Shown piece by piece: positions 1 through 9,474 of a DNA stretch of 42,886 bases. Both the position numbers and the translations under genes were made by a program. Each line of letters opens with the position of its first letter. Within the stretch, counting starts at the first letter, position 1. Origin of the DNA: Dongia deserti (lineage in GTDB: Bacteria > Pseudomonadota > Alphaproteobacteria > Dongiales > Dongiaceae); assembly GCF_003574735.1 (NCBI RefSeq), contig NZ_QORW01000006.1:1-42886 (forward strand). The letters run 5' to 3'. Under the pieces are notes generated by a model. It had not been told where the DNA came from, did not search any database, and worked only from the letters and a program-made list of their open reading frames with translations.

Positions 1-101
1 GTCACGATCGCACCAACAGGCCGGACATATGGACGCAAGCGATCGGACCTGCTCAACCATCCAATCAACCTTGCAGGCAAAGGGCCGTCCACATATGGAT
101 G

Positions 102-118
102 GTCGTGCCAAGCACGAC
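102..118. terminator. Small perfect hairpin after the GNAT gene
   Basis: GTCGTGC and GCACGAC form a perfect 7-bp stem with a 3-nt loop. The hairpin lies 34 bases past the stop of the minus-strand GNAT gene, so it could end that transcript. There is no T-run on either side, so a classical intrinsic terminator is not proven. The rest of bases 1-151 shows no gene I can support. Confidence 0.3.
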
Positions 119-151
119 TATGACAATGGGAGAGTGAAGCCAGCGCCTCAA

Positions 152-736
152 CTACGCCTTCGCCCGTCGCTTCACCCACACCCGTTCGTTGTCGACGCTT
201 GGCTTGAATCCCGCCTTCTTGAACAGCGTGCGGGTGCCGGTCCAGGCGAAAGCGGCGACGAGGTTCTGTTCCGGCTTCTGCGGTGTGGGATAGGCTTCGA
301 GCACGCGGGCGCCACGTTCGAACGCAGCCTTCACCGCCGAGTTGAGCAGCGCGCTCGCAATGCCGCGCTTGCGCCAGCCCGCGGCCACGAAAAAGCAATT
401 GATGCTCCACGTGCTGGGCGCCGCCTTATAGATCAGCACGCGCGAACGCTTGAGGCGCGGGAAGTCCTCGCGCGGGCCGAAGTTGCACCAGCCGACCGGC
501 TTGTCCTTGGCAAAGGCGAGGGCGCCCTGCACGCGGCCTTGGCGCAGCAACTTCAGGAAGGTGCGGCGGTTGGGGTCGCCCCAGCAGGCATTCCAGGTCT
601 TCCCGCCTTTCTCCACGCGCCAATGCATGCACCAGCAACCGCGGCATACGCTATTGGCGCTGAAGAGCTGCGTGATCAATCCAGTATCGTCCGGTGTCAC
701 GGGCCGGCACGCGATCGGCGGATTGCGGTTGTTCAC
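152..736 (-). CDS. GNAT family N-acetyltransferase
   Basis: Predicted acetyl-CoA-dependent N-acetyltransferase of 194 residues; substrate unknown. The acetyl-CoA binding signature (motif A, RKRGIASALL) lies at about residues 122-131, followed by the usual helix. A Cys-rich patch (CRGCWCMHW, about residues 31-39) precedes the fold and could bind a metal, which is inference. I chose the GTG at 734-736 because it overlaps the stop of the upstream patatin-like gene in a GTGA junction. The 47 extra residues of the longer frame are Arg/Cys-rich out-of-frame readthrough of that gene. It is the last gene of a likely ATP-grasp/patatin/GNAT transcript. Confidence 0.85.
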   Translation of the reverse strand: MNNRNPPIACRPVTPDDTGLITQLFSANSVCRGCWCMHWRVEKGGKTWNACWGDPNRRTFLKLLRQGRVQGALAFAKDKPVGWCNFGPREDFPRLKRSRVLIYKAAPSTWSINCFFVAAGWRKRGIASALLNSAVKAAFERGARVLEAYPTPQKPEQNLVAAFAWTGTRTLFKKAGFKPSVDNERVWVKRRAKA

Positions 737-1914
737 TCGGCCGCCTCCGGTTCCGCTTTCGCAGCTTCGCGCGCTGCACGGTGCACATCGTGGGTGACGA
801 CACCAAGGCCGCGCGGCCGTTCCAACCATTCCGGATGCTTCAGCGTGCGGCGGATGTCGGCGAGGCCGGCCTCCCAATGCTCCCGCATCGTGGGCAGGCT
901 GAACTCGTAGTCCTTGTGCTGCGCCTCATAGTGCTTCTCGCGATAGATCAGGTGAATGATGTTGTAGACCTTGGAGCAGGAGAGATCCCGCAGGTTCGCG
1001 ATCTCCGGATCGGAAGCGGTTTCCGGGGGCAGGCAGTCGAGCGCGCGCTTCAACGCGCGGCGCAGGCGCTGCAAGTCGGTTGCCGCATCGGTCGCCATGC
1101 GGGTGCGGCTGGAATAGCGGATGTCCTTTTCGCGCTCCGCGACGTCCAGAATATTCTGCGGCTGGGGGCCATCAGCACTCCACAGATCGACCTGGAAGGC
1201 GATCGTGTCGCGGCGCGGCGTGTGGCCCAGGACTTCGGTCAGCGGCGTGTTGGAGACGAGGCCGCCGTCCCAGAAATAGCGCCCCTCGATCTCCACCGCC
1301 GGAAAGCCGGGCGGCAAGGCGCCGGATGCCATGATGTGCTCCGGCACGATCTTGATCGCGGCGTTGTCGAAGTAGGCGAAGTTGCCGGTCTCGATGTCGA
1401 CGGCGCCGACGGAGAGCCGCGTCTCGCGCGCGTTGATGCGGTCGAAGTCGACCAGCCGTTCCAGCGTCTGTTTGAGCGGCGCGGTGTCATAGAAGCTGGT
1501 CGCCGCAATGCCGCCGAACGGCCAGAGGAACGGCGGCGGCACGCGCGGGGTGAAGAATCCATCCTGCCCGCCGAGCAGGGCGCGACCGGCCGCCAACGCG
1601 CTGATGGCGGCGCGGCCCGGACCGTCACCGGCCAACGCCGTGATCCGCTCCTCCAGCATCGCATCCGACAGCAGCGCGGAGCGGCAGATGGTCTCCCAGA
1701 ATTCGGTGAGGCGCGGCACCCGCTGGTCGGGCGCGTTGCCGGCCATGATGGCGGCATTGACCGCGCCGATGGAAATGCCGGCGAACCAATTGGGCTGGAT
1801 GCCGGCTTCGTGCAGGCCCTCGTAGACGCCGGCCTGATAGGAGCCGAGCGCGCCGCCGCCCTGCAGCACCAGGGCGACGGTCTCATAGGGCGGCAATTCG
1901 ATCCTGTCCGTCAT
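733..1914 (-). CDS. Patatin-like phospholipase family protein
   Basis: Predicted serine lipid acyl hydrolase (393 aa) with a Ser-Asp dyad. The glycine-rich oxyanion loop (GGGALGSYQAG) is at residues 20-29, the nucleophile elbow GISIG has Ser48, and the DGG motif has Asp216. The sequence after about residue 270 resembles the DUF3734 region often fused to this family. There is no signal peptide, so it is probably cytoplasmic or membrane-peripheral. The start ATG has no clear Shine-Dalgarno. It overlaps the downstream GNAT gene by 4 bp and sits 57 bp after the ATP-grasp-like gene. Possible roles are phospholipid turnover or polyhydroxyalkanoate metabolism; the sequence does not decide between them. 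Confidence 0.88.
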   Translation of the reverse strand: MTDRIELPPYETVALVLQGGGALGSYQAGVYEGLHEAGIQPNWFAGISIGAVNAAIMAGNAPDQRVPRLTEFWETICRSALLSDAMLEERITALAGDGPGRAAISALAAGRALLGGQDGFFTPRVPPPFLWPFGGIAATSFYDTAPLKQTLERLVDFDRINARETRLSVGAVDIETGNFAYFDNAAIKIVPEHIMASGALPPGFPAVEIEGRYFWDGGLVSNTPLTEVLGHTPRRDTIAFQVDLWSADGPQPQNILDVAEREKDIRYSSRTRMATDAATDLQRLRRALKRALDCLPPETASDPEIANLRDLSCSKVYNIIHLIYREKHYEAQHKDYEFSLPTMREHWEAGLADIRRTLKHPEWLERPRGLGVVTHDVHRAAREAAKAEPEAAE

Positions 1915-1971
1915 GGGGGTAAATGTAGAACGCGACCGCGGGCACCGCCAGCAGATTGCCGGTGGGGCGGA

Positions 1972-2934
1972 TCAAATCACCCAGCGGCCCTTTGTCATCC
2001 AGCGGTCATGACGCCGCTGCTCCTTGAGCACGCTGCTCTTGATCGGCACACGTTCCGCACTGTCCGGCGTGTCGATCCTTCTAAGCGCAGCGGCGAACTT
2101 CTCCTGGAACAACCTGTCCGCCTTGATGCGAACCGCAAACGGATGCTTCTCGAGGATGCCGATGGTCGGGTTGGTGTTGATCTCGTAGACCTGCGGTCGC
2201 CCGTCAACCATCCCGAAATCGGCGCGGCCGAACTCGATCTCGCCGATCTCGAACGCTGGCCGTATCTCAGCGCAATGGCGATCCTCGGCGACGATCCGGT
2301 ACTCGTCATCGTATAGGTCCTGGCCGGCGATGCCCATCTCGCCATCCTTGGCCACCCAGCTCGATTGATGGACGCAGAGCGCCGGCACCATGACGGCGCC
2401 CACGCGATAGCTCGCCAGTTTTCGGAACAAGCCCTCGCGAACCGCCTCCGCGCAATACTCCACCACCATCAGCTCGCGCCGTGGCACACCCCGGCCGATG
2501 CGCTCGGCAATCGCTGCTTCCAACGCGGCGCGGTCCCCCAGCAGTCCGCTGAACGATCCGCGATGGGCGGATTGGGCGCGCAGGAAGACGGGATAGCGGT
2601 CGGGCCATTCGCCGGCGTCCACGCTCCACACCGCGAAGCGGTTGAAACCCTGCTCGCGAAGGCGGCGCAGCAACGTGAAACGCTGGCAGACGATGGCAGG
2701 ATCGTTGAGCACCGTGAGGCCGGCAGCCTTCAGGCTGCGATAGGCGCGCGCGGCCAACTCCAACTCCCACGCGCCGAGCCGGTCGAAATCAGTGAAAACC
2801 CAGGTTCCCCTTGGCACGCGCCGCGACCGGAACAGCCGGTCATAGGTATAGGACGCGGTCTTTGGCACCCCCGGGAAGCCCAGCAGGCGCCGAAAGGTGT
2901 AAGCATGTGCAGCGGTGCTGACGAAAAAGATCAC
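1972..2934 (-). CDS. ATP-grasp fold protein of unknown substrate
   Basis: A 320-residue protein I recognise as ATP-grasp-like from its C-terminal half: a stretch ending FGRADFG, then VYEINTNPTIG, the acidic/Asn metal-binding signature that closes an ATP-grasp active site. The N-terminal half begins with a hydrophobic strand (MIFFVST) and an Arg/His-rich segment, as in a pre-ATP-grasp domain. Such enzymes join a carboxylate to an amine or thiol at the cost of ATP; the substrate is unknown here. The start is a GTG at 2932-2934 with only a weak ribosome binding site. It is divergent from the small peptide gene at 3038, with a shared 103-bp intergenic region. A role in modifying that peptide is possible but not shown, because it may instead belong with the downstream patatin/GNAT genes. 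Confidence 0.7.
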   Translation of the reverse strand: MIFFVSTAAHAYTFRRLLGFPGVPKTASYTYDRLFRSRRVPRGTWVFTDFDRLGAWELELAARAYRSLKAAGLTVLNDPAIVCQRFTLLRRLREQGFNRFAVWSVDAGEWPDRYPVFLRAQSAHRGSFSGLLGDRAALEAAIAERIGRGVPRRELMVVEYCAEAVREGLFRKLASYRVGAVMVPALCVHQSSWVAKDGEMGIAGQDLYDDEYRIVAEDRHCAEIRPAFEIGEIEFGRADFGMVDGRPQVYEINTNPTIGILEKHPFAVRIKADRLFQEKFAAALRRIDTPDSAERVPIKSSVLKEQRRHDRWMTKGRWVI

Positions 2935-3037
2935 AATTTCTGCGCTGGCCCCAAGGATAAATGCCGCATAAGAATTGCAAAGTCAGTTCAGGCTAGTAAA
3001 GTCTGTTTGACCAAGCTTATCCATCGGGGGATTTCTC
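2935..3037. promoter_or_regulatory. Divergent promoter region, ATP-grasp gene / peptide gene
   Basis: This 103-bp gap is clearly more AT-rich than its surroundings and separates two divergent starts, so it should hold both promoters. I cannot assign confident -35/-10 boxes. Just before the peptide gene there is a strong purine-rich ribosome binding site (GGGGGA, 3026-3031) 6 nt from its ATG. Confidence 0.5.
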
Positions 3038-3205
3038 ATGAATGGCGTGCAACTCGACGTGACCCGATTGTTGGGGTTCAAGATCGTGGTCAGCGGCCAG
3101 AACGTCAGGACCGCGAAAATTGGCGGCAAGCCCGACATCACCGAGCGCGCGGTGGCGGTTTCCACCGCCAAGATCGGCGCAAAGATCGGGGTTAAGGCCG
3201 GCTGA
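3038..3205 (+). CDS. Small Lys/Gly/Ile-rich peptide, candidate RiPP precursor
   Basis: A 55-residue ORF with a strong ribosome binding site (GGGGGA, 6-nt spacer) and stop TGA at 3203-3205. The N-terminal part (LDVTRLLGFKIVVSG) is amphipathic and could be a leader. The C-terminal part carries a repeated unit: TAKIGGK at 25-31, TAKIGAK at 43-49 and AKIGVK at 48-53. It has no Cys, Trp, Tyr or His, no signal peptide and no long hydrophobic helix, so it does not look like a membrane toxin. I recognise no family. Its position just before a HExxH peptide-hydroxylase-like gene suggests it is that enzyme's substrate; this is inference. Confidence 0.6.
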   Translation: MNGVQLDVTRLLGFKIVVSGQNVRTAKIGGKPDITERAVAVSTAKIGAKIGVKAG

Positions 3206-3228
3206 TCTGGCAGCTTCGTCGGGCGTGA

Positions 3229-3245
3229 ACCGGTTGAGATCCGGT
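3229..3245 (+). other. Short inverted repeat between peptide and HExxH genes
   Basis: ACCGG and CCGGT are separated by 7 nt in the gap between the peptide stop and the enzyme start. It could reduce transcription into the enzyme gene so that peptide exceeds enzyme. The stem is only 5 bp, so this is a weak call. Confidence 0.2.
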
Positions 3246-3280
3246 CCCCCATAGTGGCAGGCGGTCGGCTGCGCTCGCGT

Positions 3281-4267
3281 ATGTCTGAAGCGGCTCCTTT
3301 CGATCCGGATCCCGGGCGCGCAATTGCGTGCGACCGCGCGATGCAGAATGGCCTGGCCGAAAGTCTGTGTCATATCCAGGAACGATGCGTCGGCAAGCTG
3401 CCCTTCGACCACGCCGGAGTCATGCGCATTGTGGCCGAGATCCAGAGAGGGCGGCGCTTTCCGCCCTCGACCTTCGCGCTGTACTATGACTTGGTTCCGG
3501 CGCTCCTGGGCGATGACGAGGCAACCGTCCTGGCGCTCTTCGACGCGCTGGCGCGTGAGCGCCCCGTCGATGCGTCGCTCCAGGTGCTTGGCCTTGACGA
3601 TCCGGCGCTCAGAGCCTGCAGAGAGCGCTATGTGCGCTTCATGAACAGCGATCCGTCGTGTCCGTTCGATTTCCTGCCGCCGGCGCCGGAGCAGATCGAC
3701 GCTTTCAACCGCCAGTTCGACCGCGCGTGCGACCTGCTCAGACAGGCGAGTCCGAAGTTGCTGGAGGAGATGCGCGCCATCATCAGCCAGGTCATTCTGG
3801 TCATGGGGTCGAAGGGCGCGAGAATGCAGTTCGACGGCGGATCGGCCTACCGCTTGTGGGGGGCCCTGTTCCTGAATGCCGAACGCCATCAGACCCGGAT
3901 AGAATTGGCGGAGGTGCTGGCGCATGAGAGCGGGCATAGCGTGCTGTTCGGGCTCAGCACCGAAGAGGTGCTCGTGCTCAATCCCGACGAGGAACTTTTC
4001 GACTCTCCACTTCGGATCGAACCACGGCCGATGGATGGCGTGTTTCACGCCACCTATGTCTCTGCCCGCATGCACTGGGCGATGTCCCGGCTGATCGCCA
4101 GCGGGCTTCTGACCGAGGAGGAGTGTGCGCAAGCGGTGAAGGCGCGCGCCGAGGACCGGCGAAATTTCGAGAACGGCTACGCGATCGTTGCGGCCCATGC
4201 TCGGCTCACGAAGACAGGCCGCACGGCCATCGAGTCCGCGCTTTCCTACATGAGACAAGCTGCCTAG
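3281..4267 (+). CDS. HExxH motif protein, putative alpha-KG-dependent peptide beta-hydroxylase
   Basis: A 328-residue protein with a HESGH motif (His215, Glu216, His219, counted from the ATG at 3281). It is followed by a PSPLR-like segment ([13 protein letters not shown]) and a further conserved histidine in GVFHATYV (His256). This arrangement matches the family annotated as HExxH motif-containing putative peptide modification proteins (TIGR04267-like). As I recall, some members are now known to be iron/alpha-ketoglutarate-dependent peptide beta-hydroxylases rather than proteases. No signal peptide or membrane segment is seen. A GTG at 3254 would add nine residues; neither start has a clear ribosome binding site. 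It follows the 55-aa peptide gene on the same strand. Its stop is 6 bp from the convergent purH stop. Confidence 0.75.
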   Translation: MSEAAPFDPDPGRAIACDRAMQNGLAESLCHIQERCVGKLPFDHAGVMRIVAEIQRGRRFPPSTFALYYDLVPALLGDDEATVLALFDALARERPVDASLQVLGLDDPALRACRERYVRFMNSDPSCPFDFLPPAPEQIDAFNRQFDRACDLLRQASPKLLEEMRAIISQVILVMGSKGARMQFDGGSAYRLWGALFLNAERHQTRIELAEVLAHESGHSVLFGLSTEEVLVLNPDEELFDSPLRIEPRPMDGVFHATYVSARMHWAMSRLIASGLLTEEECAQAVKARAEDRRNFENGYAIVAAHARLTKTGRTAIESALSYMRQAA

Positions 4268-4273
4268 CGCGCT

Positions 4274-5857
<1,584 letters not shown>

Positions 5858-5894
5858 GAAGGGCTGTTCCCTGCGCTGTCGGATGGCGCGCCAG

Positions 5895-7658
5895 TTATCG
5901 CTTCGCGCTTTCCTTTTGCAAGGCCCATTTGACCTGGGTGGTGTCGTCCTCGATCGCGCCTTGCACCACCAGTTGCTGGGTGCGCCGCGCCGCGCCCGCC
6001 TGGCCGAGATAGATGCTGTCGGCCAGCGACAAGTCGCCGCCCTGCACCCGTAGGCGCCAGCCGCCACCCTGCGGCAGTTTCAAGAGCGCGGACTGGCTGC
6101 TCTGGCTCACCGAAACCTGCACATTCGGATGCAGATGGAAACGCAGGGCGAAGGTCCTGCCGCCGCGACCGGTCAGGGTCTCTTCGCCGATCAGCTCCAG
6201 GCCGTCCGGGGTCAGGAACAGGCGCCGCCGGTGGACCAGGTCGAACGGCTCTTCATAGCCATTGTGACGCGCATCCAGCCATTGCCCGGCCCCCGTCGCC
6301 TCGCGCCGCACCACCACGGCGCGTGGCGTCAAGGCGAGGCCGCCGCCATAGGGTCCGTCGGGCGGCAGCAGCATGCTGGAATTGGTGTCGTCCACCACCA
6401 GCGTCGAGTGCGCGGCGGTCGCGCGCTGGACCTGGCGCCATTCGGCTGCCGTCGGGTGCGCGCCGCAATTGACGATCATGCGCTCGCCGCCGTGGCTAAA
6501 CTCGAAGGACAGCGTGCCGGCATGGGCGTGACTATCGAGCCCGTGCGGCGGTGGCGCGCCGGTGTCGGAGATGAGGACGCTCCGCCCCGCGACCATGCGC
6601 TGGAATCCGGTGTGCGGCAGTTGCACCAGATCGCGCGCCTCGACACCGCTCGCGGCATCGGCACGCATCAGCGCCAGCAGGACGGCGGAGGACTTGCTCT
6701 CGGTCGAATCATTGAACAAGGCGAGGCCGCCATCGGGATGGGTCAGCAGCTTCAGCGCCGACGCGAGATTGCCGATGGTGGCGATAAGCTGATCCGGCAG
6801 CTTGCGCCCGGTCAACGCCAGCGCATGGTGCAGATCGAGCAGATGCTGCAGCAGGTCCAGCATGACGGACGGGCTGCGCTCGACATGGCCACCATCGGGC
6901 AGGATCTGCGCGTGCAGCTCGCGGTCAAGCAGCAGGCTGGCCTTGCGCAGCCACTTCTCACCCTGCGGCAGTAAGGCGCCGGCCAGCATGAGTGCGATGC
7001 AGGCTTTCAGCAGGTCGGAACCGTTGAGCCCATCCGGCAATGCCCGCGACAGATGCTCCGCCTGGCGATTGAGAGACCGCAGCAGGTGCGCGCGGAACAG
7101 GGCGTCGGTGTTGGTCTCGAGAAACACGCTGTTGAGCAGGCAGCGCCGCAGCCGCGCTGCCAGCACGTCGCTCGACCAAGTGAGGGAATCGTACGCCGCC
7201 GTGTCGGTGAACCAGGCGAGGACCGCGTGACGCGCGAATTGCCGCGCCTGCACGCCGCCGAAGGCGCGCAGCGTATCCAGCCAGACGAAGTTCGCCATCT
7301 GCCGCTGCCACGCTTCGGTCGCGCCGAGCGGGTTGTGCAGCGGCTTCGGATTCTTCACCACATCGGCGCCGAAGTGGAACTCGCCATTGAGCAGCGCCAG
7401 CGCCGGACGCGAATCGGCCGGCCAGATCTCCGTCGGGACGGCGGCCAATTCGCCGCTCGAGCGCTTGCCGAGGGTCGAGCCGTAGAGCCGACTGCGATAG
7501 AGCGGCTGCAGGAGCCGGCGCACTGCACGATGGGCCAGCAGCTTGGGCGGCAGCGCAAACAAGGTCTGCAGGCGCGGCGCCAGCAATTTGGGCCGGCGAT
7601 TGCCGCGCCGCGCCCTTTGCGGCGAAGGCTTGCGGAGCGTCTCAGCGAGGGCCGTCAT
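5895..7658 (-). CDS. Heparinase II/III family protein
   Basis: A 587-residue protein with the architecture of heparinase II/III-like proteins: an N-terminal all-alpha toroid (about residues 90-330) and a C-terminal beta-sandwich with [13 protein letters not shown] and VNCGAHP, which carry the conserved His and Asn of the lyase-like half. Family members cleave uronate-containing glycans by beta-elimination; the substrate of the chromosomal alphaproteobacterial version is not known to me. No obvious signal peptide. An AGAGG ribosome binding site precedes the ATG. It sits 11 bp after rpe and 37 bp before purH. This gene beside purH is, as I recall, a common alphaproteobacterial arrangement, which supports vertical inheritance. 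Confidence 0.9.
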   Translation of the reverse strand: MTALAETLRKPSPQRARRGNRRPKLLAPRLQTLFALPPKLLAHRAVRRLLQPLYRSRLYGSTLGKRSSGELAAVPTEIWPADSRPALALLNGEFHFGADVVKNPKPLHNPLGATEAWQRQMANFVWLDTLRAFGGVQARQFARHAVLAWFTDTAAYDSLTWSSDVLAARLRRCLLNSVFLETNTDALFRAHLLRSLNRQAEHLSRALPDGLNGSDLLKACIALMLAGALLPQGEKWLRKASLLLDRELHAQILPDGGHVERSPSVMLDLLQHLLDLHHALALTGRKLPDQLIATIGNLASALKLLTHPDGGLALFNDSTESKSSAVLLALMRADAASGVEARDLVQLPHTGFQRMVAGRSVLISDTGAPPPHGLDSHAHAGTLSFEFSHGGERMIVNCGAHPTAAEWRQVQRATAAHSTLVVDDTNSSMLLPPDGPYGGGLALTPRAVVVRREATGAGQWLDARHNGYEEPFDLVHRRRLFLTPDGLELIGEETLTGRGGRTFALRFHLHPNVQVSVSQSSQSALLKLPQGGGWRLRVQGGDLSLADSIYLGQAGAARRTQQLVVQGAIEDDTTQVKWALQKESAKR

Positions 7659-7669
7659 CGGCCTGCCTC

Positions 7670-8344
7670 TCAGCCGCGCAACGCGGCGATGTTGGCGGCG
7701 TACTTGCTCGTGCCGCCCTGGAACGTCGCGGTGCCCGCCACCAGCACGTCCACACCGGCCGCGATCGCCCGCTTCGCAGTTTCAACGTTGATGCCGCCAT
7801 CGACCTCCAGGTCGATCGGCCGGCCACCCTGTTTCTCCGACACTGCGTCGATGCGCCGGCGCAACTCCTTGATCTTGTCCAGGCTGGACTCGATGAAGCG
7901 CTGGCCGCCGAAGCCGGGATTGACGCTCATCACCAGCACCAGATCGATTTCAGGCAGCAGCCACTCGATGGCAGAGATCGGCGTGCCAGGGTTGAGCGAC
8001 AGCCCCGCCTTCTTGCCGAGCGACTTGATGAGCTGGATGGTCCGGTGCGGGTGCGGCCCGGCTTCTGGGTGGAAGGTAATGATGTCGGCGCCGGCCTGCG
8101 CGAACTCCGCGACATAGGGGTCGACCGGCGCAATCATCAAATGGACATCGAACGGCAGCTTGGCGTGGGGGCGCAGCGCCTTCACCACCATCGGCCCGAT
8201 GGTCAGGTTCGGGACAAAATGCCCGTCCATCACATCCACATGGACATAGTCGGCGCCGGCCGCCGCAATCGCGCTCACTTCCGCGCCCAGCTGGGCGAAG
8301 TCGGCGGAGAGGATCGAGGGAGCGATGCGCGTCGTCTGCTGCAT
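7670..8344 (-). CDS. rpe: Ribulose-phosphate 3-epimerase
   Basis: Interconverts D-ribulose 5-phosphate and D-xylulose 5-phosphate in the pentose phosphate and Calvin pathways. The 224-residue TIM barrel has all the family signatures: APSILSADF at the N-terminus, [12 protein letters not shown] with the metal-binding His and catalytic Asp, [15 protein letters not shown], and EVDGGIN with the second catalytic Asp. It is the first gene of a minus-strand run with the heparinase-like gene and purH. The 204-bp region upstream is shared with the divergent response regulator gene. Confidence 0.98.
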   Translation of the reverse strand: MQQTTRIAPSILSADFAQLGAEVSAIAAAGADYVHVDVMDGHFVPNLTIGPMVVKALRPHAKLPFDVHLMIAPVDPYVAEFAQAGADIITFHPEAGPHPHRTIQLIKSLGKKAGLSLNPGTPISAIEWLLPEIDLVLVMSVNPGFGGQRFIESSLDKIKELRRRIDAVSEKQGGRPIDLEVDGGINVETAKRAIAAGVDVLVAGTATFQGGTSKYAANIAALRG

Positions 8345-8455
8345 GGCGGATGCTTACCACCCGCGGAGAGTCGAGGGCAAGGAACGGGACGCGCCCGTTT
8401 CCTCGGTCGTCCCCCGAAAGGTCTAGGTCGAATGCATACAGGTAAAGGTTGTGGC

Positions 8456-8474
8456 GGGTAATCAATTGTTACCC
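8456..8474. promoter_or_regulatory. Inverted repeat upstream of the response regulator gene
   Basis: GGGTAA and TTACCC flank the self-complementary-like spacer TCAATTG, giving a 19-bp dyad 75 bases before the response regulator start. It is in the divergent rpe / response regulator gap (8345-8548). The spacing and symmetry fit an operator for a dimeric regulator; the regulator is unknown. I see nothing else in this gap. Confidence 0.35.
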
Positions 8475-8548
8475 ACCTAGCCAACAGGATAGGGGGCTAG
8501 TGGCCCAATTCATGCTGCGACCCACAAGCCGGCCATCCGAGGTGAGTA

Positions 8549-8926
8549 ATGCGCGTATTGCTGATCGATGACGAACCGATGGTGCGCAAGATCGTGCGCC
8601 GGATGCTCGAACGTCTCGGGCACACGGTCGTGGAGGCGGAGAATGGCCGTTTCGGGCTTAACGAACTCGCCAAGAGTGCCGTCGATCTCGTCGTCACCGA
8701 CATCATCATGCCCGAAGTGGAGGGGCTCGAGGTCCTGATGGCGATACGACAGCAATATCCCTCGGTCGCGGTGGTTGCGATGTCCGGCAGCGGACACGCG
8801 AGCGCATTCAACACGCTTGATTTCGCGAGCAAGCTCGGGGCCACGGCGACTCTCGAGAAACCTTTCACCTGCGACGCGCTCGCGCGCGCGATCAATCAAA
8901 GCGCCGGCCATCAGATGGTGGCATAG
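8549..8926 (+). CDS. Single-domain response regulator (CheY-like receiver)
   Basis: A 125-residue protein that is only a receiver domain. The acidic pocket is Asp7/Asp8, the phospho-acceptor is Asp51 (VVTDIIMP), the switch residue is Ser79 and the conserved lysine is Lys104 (LEKPF). It lacks a DNA-binding or enzymatic output domain, so it must act through protein contact, like CheY or DivK, or as a phosphorelay intermediate. GAGGTGAG just before the ATG is an excellent ribosome binding site. No histidine kinase gene is nearby, so its partner is encoded elsewhere. Confidence 0.95.
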   Translation: MRVLLIDDEPMVRKIVRRMLERLGHTVVEAENGRFGLNELAKSAVDLVVTDIIMPEVEGLEVLMAIRQQYPSVAVVAMSGSGHASAFNTLDFASKLGATATLEKPFTCDALARAINQSAGHQMVA

Positions 8927-8999
8927 CCTACCAGGAACGGCCGTCCCTGAAGGGGGCGCACGCCGAAGAACGGAGGGCGAACGGCAAAGCCTTCGGCGG

Positions 9000-9344
9000 C
9001 TAATCACCGCGGGCGGGCACCACGCAGAACCGCTGGCCGGTCGGCGCTTCCATAACGACCCAATCCCTGACCTGTGAGACCGGCTTGGCGCCAAGCCGTT
9101 CGAGCCGCTGCACCTCTGCCTCGACGTCGGTAGACTCAATGTCGAGATGTACCCGGCTGGGATGGTCCACCTGCTGGACCTCGATGTTCAGGCCGCCTGG
9201 GCCCTTGGCGAGCTTGCGATACCCGGGATCGCCACCACCTTCTTCCAGCGGCAGGCGCAGAGCCTCGGACCAGAATTGCGCCGCAGCGTCCAGATCCTCC
9301 GTATTGCAATCGATGATGAATCCGACCAGTCCGCTCTTGTGCAT
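9000..9344 (-). CDS. VOC family (glyoxalase/bleomycin resistance fold) protein
   Basis: A 114-residue vicinal-oxygen-chelate fold protein. The two beta-alpha-beta-beta-beta halves can be traced: VGFIIDCNTEDLDAAAQFW at the start and RVHLDIESTDVEAEVQRL in the middle, ending with a TGQRFCVV strand. Possible metal ligands are His69 (in SRVHLD) and acidic residues in the strands. The enzymatic activity cannot be told from sequence; members include dioxygenases, lyases and resistance proteins. GGAGGCGGAG precedes the ATG. It appears monocistronic and is divergent from kbl. Confidence 0.85.
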   Translation of the reverse strand: MHKSGLVGFIIDCNTEDLDAAAQFWSEALRLPLEEGGGDPGYRKLAKGPGGLNIEVQQVDHPSRVHLDIESTDVEAEVQRLERLGAKPVSQVRDWVVMEAPTGQRFCVVPARGD

Positions 9345-9474
9345 CTCCGCCTCCGTCGTATTTCATCCCATGGATTAACGAATACGCCACTCCGGCCGCC
9401 GGAATTGGAATTTGAGCCCGCCGGGCTGGCAGCCTAAAGTCCGGGCAAACCCAGCCAGTCATGAGGTATCGGCC

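Noticed and set aside
1-151. Two ACATATGGA copies (24-32 and 91-99) as a repeat or regulatory site
   Set aside because: Only 9 bases repeat, with no symmetry or relation to a gene start, so chance is a sufficient explanation.
694-2316. A 540-codon plus-strand frame over the patatin and ATP-grasp genes
   Set aside because: It runs antisense to two genes with catalytic motifs and has no recognisable domain or ribosome binding site.
2983-3252. An 89-codon minus-strand frame over the small peptide gene
   Set aside because: It is antisense to an ORF with a much better ribosome binding site and position, and it has no recognisable content. The choice is not beyond doubt because both ORFs are small.
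3923-3937. Reading the HESGH motif as a secreted zinc metalloprotease
   Set aside because: There is no signal peptide or pro-region, no third-ligand pattern of the common metalloprotease clans, and the downstream RP-x2-GVFHATYV block points to the peptide-modification family.
3017-4258. A 413-codon minus-strand frame opposite the HExxH gene
   Set aside because: The plus-strand protein has the conserved HExxH and downstream histidine blocks; the antisense product shows only Arg/His-rich low-complexity sequence.
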